A stretch of DNA of 64,000 nucleotides from Undaria pinnatifida (taxonomy: Eukaryota; Sar; Phaeophyceae; Laminariales; Alariaceae). The notes beneath the pieces are model-generated. The model made no database searches. It saw nothing but the letters and a program-made list of their open reading frames with translations, and had not been told where the DNA came from. This document shows, piece by piece, positions 60,101 through 64,000 of this stretch. Location: assembly GCA_012845835.1 (NCBI GenBank), contig JABAKD010000016.1:7709919-7773918 (forward strand), written 5' to 3'. The first letter of the stretch is position 1, and every line of letters begins with the position of its first letter. A program made the translations under genes and the position numbers.

Positions 60101-62259
60101 ATGTTGCAGGCATCCTGCCACTGATCTGGGTTGAGCCCGGAGCACGCATGTTATCGTAGCCGTGGGTTTCCATGGCTGCGACATCGTTCGTGTCTCCGTC
60201 GCTCTACGAAATCGAGTGCTCGTATAGTACGAACAAATTTCAAGATTTTGACCTTTTCAATCGCGTACCAAACAAGCAGCCCCAAGCCACGCAAATATGC
60301 ACATGGTGCGCAAGTAGCCCTCGCTGAAAACTAGCACGCATGGGTGGTGCGTCGTGTGTTTGGTGTGTGGAGTCAGTGTGGTGTACTCATGCCCTCTTTG
60401 GTGTGTGGAGTCAGTGTGGTGTACTAATACCTTGACCCCTGACTGGTTCGATATAATACATAAACTGCGGCCTTGGTGCTGCTGCTGCATACGAGGCACG
60501 CACATACATATTATACATGCGTGTATCTGTGTACGACGAACTATTTGTGTTGCGTATCAGGCACACCGTGGGGTAGAAGAACCTGCATACCTGGTACATG
60601 ACAACATTTTTCACAATACTACCCACATACGAAGTATGCTTGCTGCTGCTGCTTTCGTCCTGTTTCCAAGTACAGCAAACGGCAGTATGTACCCTGCAAA
60701 TCGTGAGATGTACTCCTTGCAAGTTGGCATTTGCCGTCTATAGGAATGACACGACATGCACGCAGAAGTAAACATCGGCACCGACGATAACGCCAGATCC
60801 GCGAGGGGTCGGTGAAGTGTGTAATGTGTAGGGCATGAGTGGTCAGTTTGGCCTAATGCAGTTATGCGGAAAATCCCACCGTGCACGCGGGCTGAAATAA
60901 TTGCTCCCATTCTTCTTAATGAGGTTTTGAAACCGATAGAACGCAACTGCCGAGGACTCAGAAAATCCTGTTCCTAATTGGGTCGCGCAAGGACAGGAGT
61001 GTATAGGCGCACACGTAAGGAAGTATTATACGAGAGGGTAAAAAAACGAAAACAAAAGTTTGAGGGTCTCCAGTTAATTGTTTATTTCCAAAGTTGCCAT
61101 CTACGCTGTCCGTATATCATATATGTATGCATGTGTGTGTCGCCGGGCTCAAACGCACATCGCACGACGCACACCGAACCGATCGCGACGAGCCCGGGGT
61201 CGGATGAACGAGCAAGATAGAGAAAGGGTGCTATCGCCGGTTTCACGTCAAATCGTCGAGAGTTCGTTGAGGGAGGGAGCTCGATTTGAGTGGGTGTTGC
61301 GTGGAGTCTGTGTGGCCTAATGCAGTTATATTTCCACCGTGTACAATGAAAATCCCCGTTACTCCCACTCTTCTACTTAAGTACGAAGTAATATCTACCA
61401 CACGTACTGGTACACAGTACAAAGCAGTAAAAAGTCACTTCGGCTCATTTCACCCCGTGGCACAACAGCCAGTATCCCGTCTTCCAGTATCATACCCTGT
61501 ATTCAGCAGTATCCAGCAGCAGTACCAGGTACATTGACTACGCCGACTGCTGAACATGACTCTCGACGTATACAGGACATTGTCGATCCCTTCCCCCCTG
61601 CGTGTGATAGTGTGTGGGGGTTTAGTGGCTAACGCCGTATGGTGTACCTGCATATCAGTACGAGCGTCTTAGCCCCTTTTGCAAATTTGGTATATGTGAC
61701 ATAGTGCCGAGCCAAATTCCGGCCCATGACATAAAAAAACGCGGCGGAATAAAAAAATGGGTGATGTGAACACCTGCAACATACTACCAGTATGCTTCCA
61801 TTGCTCGTCACTCGACTTTTGCTCATATTCTGTCTGGCTGTTCTCTCGACTCTCCCGGCGAAGGCGATCACTAGAAGCACAACTAACACCTGACGGCACC
61901 CTTGACTGACCATGACTACCCGAAGAAGACAGAAAACCACCGAGCCACTCTGATCGAGATGCTATCGGCATCGAACCGCACAATGGTCAAAAAGAGAGCA
62001 GACTGCAAACACCACCGCTATGGAGGTAAATATAAAGACCATTTGATATTAATACTAATACAAAACTATCCTTACATTTATGCCTGAATTGGACGTTGAA
62101 ATTGAAAGTAAAAAGTTCAGAGCACCAGCGTAGTAGTACCTTGATCACGTCCATTGGATGGACGAACATCCATGCAGAGATACCGCTGGCACCAGCGATG
62201 CCGAAGCTCACAGCCGTGGGAATCCTTACGGGGGAATCAGGAGGAGATTTGGTCGCCAT
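48031..62259 (-). CDS. mitochondrial carrier, 2-oxoglutarate/malate (SLC25A11) type
   Basis: Six exons, 62259-62140, 56588-56427, 55663-55553, 54938-54800, 52503-52352 and 48195-48031, give ~283 codons with every intron phase matching (0,0,0,1,0). The protein has the three-fold carrier repeat with signatures PMDVIK (residues 35-40), PIEVCMVR (129-136) and PLDSAK (227-232). The PIExxxxR form of the second signature and RMQ after the first match the oxoglutarate/malate and dicarboxylate subfamily, which swaps 2-oxoglutarate for malate across the inner mitochondrial membrane. Family length is about 300-315, so only the C-terminal ~20 residues are unplaced. The start MATKSPPDSP is the usual short N-terminus; a longer in-frame start lies at 62367. 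Exact substrate is inferred. Confidence 0.93.
48240..48335. repeat. ~14-bp tandem repeat (ATAGGCTTCGGTTT)
   Basis: Six imperfect copies lie in the carrier intron directly upstream of exon 6. Confidence 0.85.
48340..49910. other. carrier intron 5, no gene seen
   Basis: Open frames on both strands (for example minus 49427-49122 and plus 49367-49588) have no domain or convincing splice sites. Confidence 0.4.
49915..50285. repeat. ~40-bp minisatellite with near-palindromic core, array 1
   Basis: Units contain ACCCGGAACTTCTGGAAGTT, CTGTA.G and CATACC. The TTCTGGAA core has the inverted nTTCnnGAAn shape of a heat-shock element. Array 2 of the same family starts 655 bp further on. Confidence 0.9.
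50286..50939. other. spacer between the two minisatellite arrays
   Basis: AT-rich, with no recognised repeat or exon. Confidence 0.45.
50940..51565. repeat. ~40-bp minisatellite, array 2
   Basis: Same unit as 49915-50285 with more copies (~15) and the CCGGGGTA.TTACCCCGGGTA variant near 51088-51115. Confidence 0.92.
51566..52351. other. carrier intron 5, no gene seen
   Basis: ATCAACATCAACATCAAC units lie at 51811-51830. No exon until 52352. Confidence 0.45.
52352..52503 (-). CDS. carrier exon 5
   Basis: Two bases plus 50 codons. VSRAMVVSMTQLGTYDQAKT continues to AAVVYSFASLPL and a consensus donor TTG|GTGAGT. The first codon is split with exon 4 (G|TG). RAMxxxxxQLxTYDQxK is typical of the third carrier repeat. 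Confidence 0.93.
52620..52790. repeat. purine-rich tract (GAGA/GGAA)
   Basis: A strongly purine-biased strand in carrier intron 4, so the minus (sense) strand is polypyrimidine. Confidence 0.8.
53300..54235. other. carrier intron 4, internal short duplications
   Basis: Related pieces ([CT]CCCACCAACG, AAACTGCCT, ACGAAGCTCC) recur at 53695-53830. Open frames on both strands have no domain. Confidence 0.4.
54240..54515. repeat. tandem duplication of ~160 bp
   Basis: Both copies contain AAAGGCATTCC, then CCTCGCC/CCCCGCC, then TACAGCACGCAAGATAACAC. Confidence 0.8.
54800..54938 (-). CDS. carrier exon 4
   Basis: The acceptor CATGAGCTCAG and the donor ACGG|GTAAGC bound 46 codons plus one base. VCMVRMQGDARLPAASRLGY and EGVRTYWRGATPT complete the second signature and the end of the second repeat. 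Confidence 0.95.
55040..55100 (-). mobile_element. LINE 3' tail fragment
   Basis: CAGTCATTTGACCATTGACC and CCCCTTTCGAGACCGAGCAC match the tail near 18190 and 19990. Confidence 0.65.
55553..55663 (-). CDS. carrier exon 3
   Basis: The acceptor CGTTCCTCAG and the donor GAG|GTATGA give 37 codons in phase 0. DAVVSRFVKPADMNVFYRAG and VGLTAGAIASFMCCPIE form the start of the second repeat and the first part of signature two. Confidence 0.94.
55990..56130. repeat. ~30-bp tandem repeat (GGGGATGGAACAAGGATGTC)
   Basis: About four copies in carrier intron 2. Confidence 0.9.
56427..56588 (-). CDS. carrier exon 2
   Basis: The acceptor AAATCCTCCAG and the donor CGG|GTGAGA give 54 codons in phase 0. VRMQLGAGGGNPMKAAKLVY continues to GMYAGLSAAVTRQAVYTTLR, the usual second half of the first repeat. 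Confidence 0.95.
57015..57225 (+). mobile_element. short poly-C-tailed repeat, copy 7 (sense)
   Basis: It runs from GGATGCAGTTCACCCTTCAT through CATTGTCGGGATGCGAGGG and CTACGGCCATGCACAAACCG to a C-rich run at 57209-57227. It is the clearest copy for defining both ends. Confidence 0.88.
57895..58217 (-). mobile_element. tRNA-derived SINE, full length with poly-A
   Basis: The minus-strand head GGTCGCCCCGGTGGCGTATC is followed by a B box (GAGTTCGAGCCCCGCC), a ~200-bp body and a 22-base poly-A (57898-57919). It lies in carrier intron 1 in sense orientation. Confidence 0.9.
58224..59010 (+). mobile_element. degraded hAT-like transposon
   Basis: TAGGGCTGTGTGTCGGCACG at 58224 looks like a hAT-type terminus. 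It is followed by GACTTAAGTC, the BED finger frame at 58451 and then, after a stop, KPFTSNMVRFIVDSSSNRWF, similar to hAT transposase segments. The 3' terminus was not found. Confidence 0.5.
58451..58825 (+). CDS. BED-type zinc-finger protein fragment (hAT transposase N-terminus)
   Basis: The 124-codon frame starts at ATG 58451. After a charged N-terminus it has aromatic W41 and F43, then C58-x2-C61 and HLRQHLDMQRRGH (H79, H83, H91), the BED finger layout. It ends in a Gly/Ser tail and stop. BED fingers usually bind DNA and open hAT transposases. After the stop, transposase-like residues continue for ~40 codons, so the frame is probably a truncated transposase rather than a host gene. It is antisense to the carrier gene, inside its first intron. 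Confidence 0.7.
   Translation: MAEQPISLDGAEGVSPPETLLNRVKHEKRRSKPLRSSNPLWKFLTVYLKDSLPGIAVCKLCEAEGDFADAENRFGPPPHLRQHLDMQRRGHREALKGHEAHGAGSKGEGSGGTSSEKDAGSIIA
59110..59170 (+). repeat. short dispersed repeat, paired with 63270-63325
   Basis: TTGTCTTCACATTAAACCGT and TATTTCTACCCAACGATATC are shared with 63270-63325. Confidence 0.75.
59359..59680 (+). repeat. ~320-bp dispersed repeat, copy 1
   Basis: TTCCTAATTGGGTCG starts it, GTCGCCGAGCTCAAAC lies in the middle and GGGAGCTCGATTTGAGT ends it. It matches 60961-61300 throughout. No termini or coding were recognised. Confidence 0.85.
59681..60960. other. carrier intron 1, no gene seen
   Basis: A 43-bp duplication (TTTGGTGTGTGGAGTCAGTG, TGGTGTACT) lies at 60358-60428. 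No supported exon. Confidence 0.45.
60961..61300 (+). repeat. ~320-bp dispersed repeat, copy 2
   Basis: Matches 59359-59680 in the same orientation with moderate divergence, including GGGAGCTCGATTTGAGTGG at its end. Confidence 0.85.
62140..62259 (-). CDS. carrier exon 1
   Basis: ATG at 62257-62259 opens 40 codons, MATKSPPDSPVRIPTAVSFG and IAGASGISAWMFVHPMDVIK, ending at an AAG|GTACTA donor. It holds the first transmembrane helix and signature PMDVIK. Confidence 0.94.
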
Positions 62260-62369
62260 GGTCAGCCGTGAATCGTGGAGTCGTGAGGTGCACCTTGGCT
62301 TATGCGAGGCTGTTGTGTCGATGTTCTTGTGCTTTTTGGTTTTTCTTGAGTCTGAGAGTTCACTCAAAA

Positions 62370-64000
62370 TTGTGGCGTGTTTGTGAGGGGTTGGATGAAC
62401 GCTGGCCCCGGCGAAAAAGGCTCCATGAAAATATATCTAGGATAAATAATGGAATGAAAAGTGCCGTATGTACTACAGCAGTACCGACAACGTTGCCAAC
62501 TCCGCAGCCCTCACGATTCTGCCGCATCTCCGTAGTTTCGTTTGGTTCGCCTCATACATAAGCTCGTAAGTCTCGTCGCTGACAGGGGCAGCAGGTGCAA
62601 TGGCGGGCACGGGTACACGGCGCAATGCGAATTAGTGCGGACAAAAGCATGGGTACGGGCAGCACGGATGCACGCCAACTCCACCTCCGCCACGCTCAGC
62701 TGTCACCGCCACGACCATCAGCACCACCTCCACAGCAGCAGGGAGCGGGCGAGGCGATCTTCACCTTCACGGTGCAAACGGTAACGGTGGACTCGAAAGA
62801 GCTATTAATAGTGGTGGTGTAGCTCGCCGAGCTTCGGCTTCCACTACTACTGTATCGGAGCCATGGCGCGAGCCAAGTACTCAACACAAACACGGCGGGC
62901 AGTCTGCGGATGGGAGGTCTGCTAGCAGCACAAAGCGCAGCAGGAAAAACGCTTCGCGTACCCGACGAGGCGCAGCCTGTGTACTACTCCGGAGTACAAG
63001 GCAAGACGCCTGCTGCACGCAAAAGAAACTTTATCCTGTGGATCTATTGACAGCACGTGAGCGGTGGGTCTGCGGGAGACACATGGAGCTGGACACATGA
63101 GAGGGAAACACGGCTTCAACCCTGGCATGGGCCGGAAGAGCCGTTTGCACAACAACATATCATACCGGGCGGCAAATGCGGCTGTCCATCGTGAGTGCTT
63201 GCGCCTGAAGTATAAGCCCCGCATAGTGTTGCGGCTGTACTCACGTGGCGAGACATGAACCTGGAGGTGTGTGTGTTGTCTTCATATTAAACCGTTATTT
63301 CTACGCAACGACATCAGCACACCCCGTGTCCGTGCTGATTCTTCATCCTAGAGAGATACTCGTACAAATTAAAATCGTCAGACTGCAAATTATGTGGTCA
63401 CAGACTGTGGGAGGGTAAACCAAGCAATCTCAATTAATCCAGGTAAAGCAAGTGAATTGCTAGCGTACCGGATACGATAACACAACAAAACAAGCCAGAC
63501 CATAAAAATAAGAAAAAAAGACAGAAAGAAGACAAACGACGGGGGGTTTGAAGAATGTGATGCAAGAAGACCAGAAAGGCTGCTAAAGAAGAACAACATA
63601 CGTGCTGAAGAGGAACAGATAGCTGCTGTTGCACGGACGAAACAACACAAAGAGGACGGAGATACCGGCATAAGGCTGGCCGGGCGGGGAGGGAAACAAA
63701 GCAAAAAACAAAACAAAAAAACAGGCCAGACAATAACCGTCAATACTGCCGGTTTCGTGCTTTCCCCATTGAACTCAACGAAAACAACAAAGCAAACTAC
63801 CACTCACTGCTGTAGGGTTCAGGGCTATAGTAGCACACGCTCCACTTATTAGTCGAACCGGTACCTTGCCACACGATCTACCATTTCGTTTCTGCATCGG
63901 TCGATAGCTGTATCAGTACGCCCGCCCCCCCCCCCCCCCGCTGTCCCCCCGGTTTCTCCTGGTTGCTGCTCTTCGCGTTCCACTGCTGCTGCGTGGCGTA
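62370..64000. other. upstream of the carrier gene, no firm gene
   Basis: This should contain the carrier promoter, but no defined element was recognised. A second copy of the 59110 repeat lies at 63270-63325. A C run lies at 63926-63940. Plus frames near 62595-62822 look coding-like but have no domain or border support. Confidence 0.4.

Noticed and set aside
62595-62822. Plus frame ending TVQTVTVDSKELLIVVV
   Set aside because: Composition is plausible but there is no family match and no supported exon border.

Overview
The window is eukaryotic: coding sequence is split into many short exons with GT-AG borders, introns run to many kilobases, and most of the DNA is non-coding repeats. The long introns, a TTAGGG-type interstitial telomere motif, one-repeat TPR exons and the style of the LINE and SINE remnants suggest a brown alga (Ectocarpus-like). 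That assignment is an inference from style and was not tested.

Two protein genes can be assembled from splice sites and matching intron phases, both on the minus strand. The first (gene A) has exons scattered from about 32.5 kb down to 4.2 kb, possibly from 40.2 kb down to 2.1 kb. In translation order it encodes a TPR segment, a helical and charged linker with a Gly-rich stretch, several beta-sandwich domains with a DW[IL]G motif (one split by a large low-complexity insert), and then a DUF4062 domain. I know of no described protein with this layout, and it is the most interesting content here. Exons at 37.2, 38.2 and 39.8-40.2 kb may be its 5' part or a separate gene.

The second gene (62,259 down to 48,031, six exons found) is a mitochondrial carrier of the oxoglutarate/malate (SLC25A11) type, with all three carrier signatures and only the last ~20 residues unplaced. 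A BED zinc-finger open frame belonging to a degraded hAT transposon lies antisense in its first intron.

Between and inside these genes lie: 5'-truncated copies of one LINE (RT C-terminus plus zinc knuckle); a short repeat sharing that LINE's 3' tail and ending in poly-C; a tRNA-derived SINE with a poly-A tail; a 385-bp TRIM-like LTR element with a 4-bp target duplication; hAT fragments; decayed duplicate TPR exons; many long poly-G/poly-C tracts; three GGGTC/GACCC pentamer arrays; and a dozen other minisatellites. No rRNA, CRISPR array or bacterial-type operon was seen. Several open frames remain strand-ambiguous and are given low confidence.
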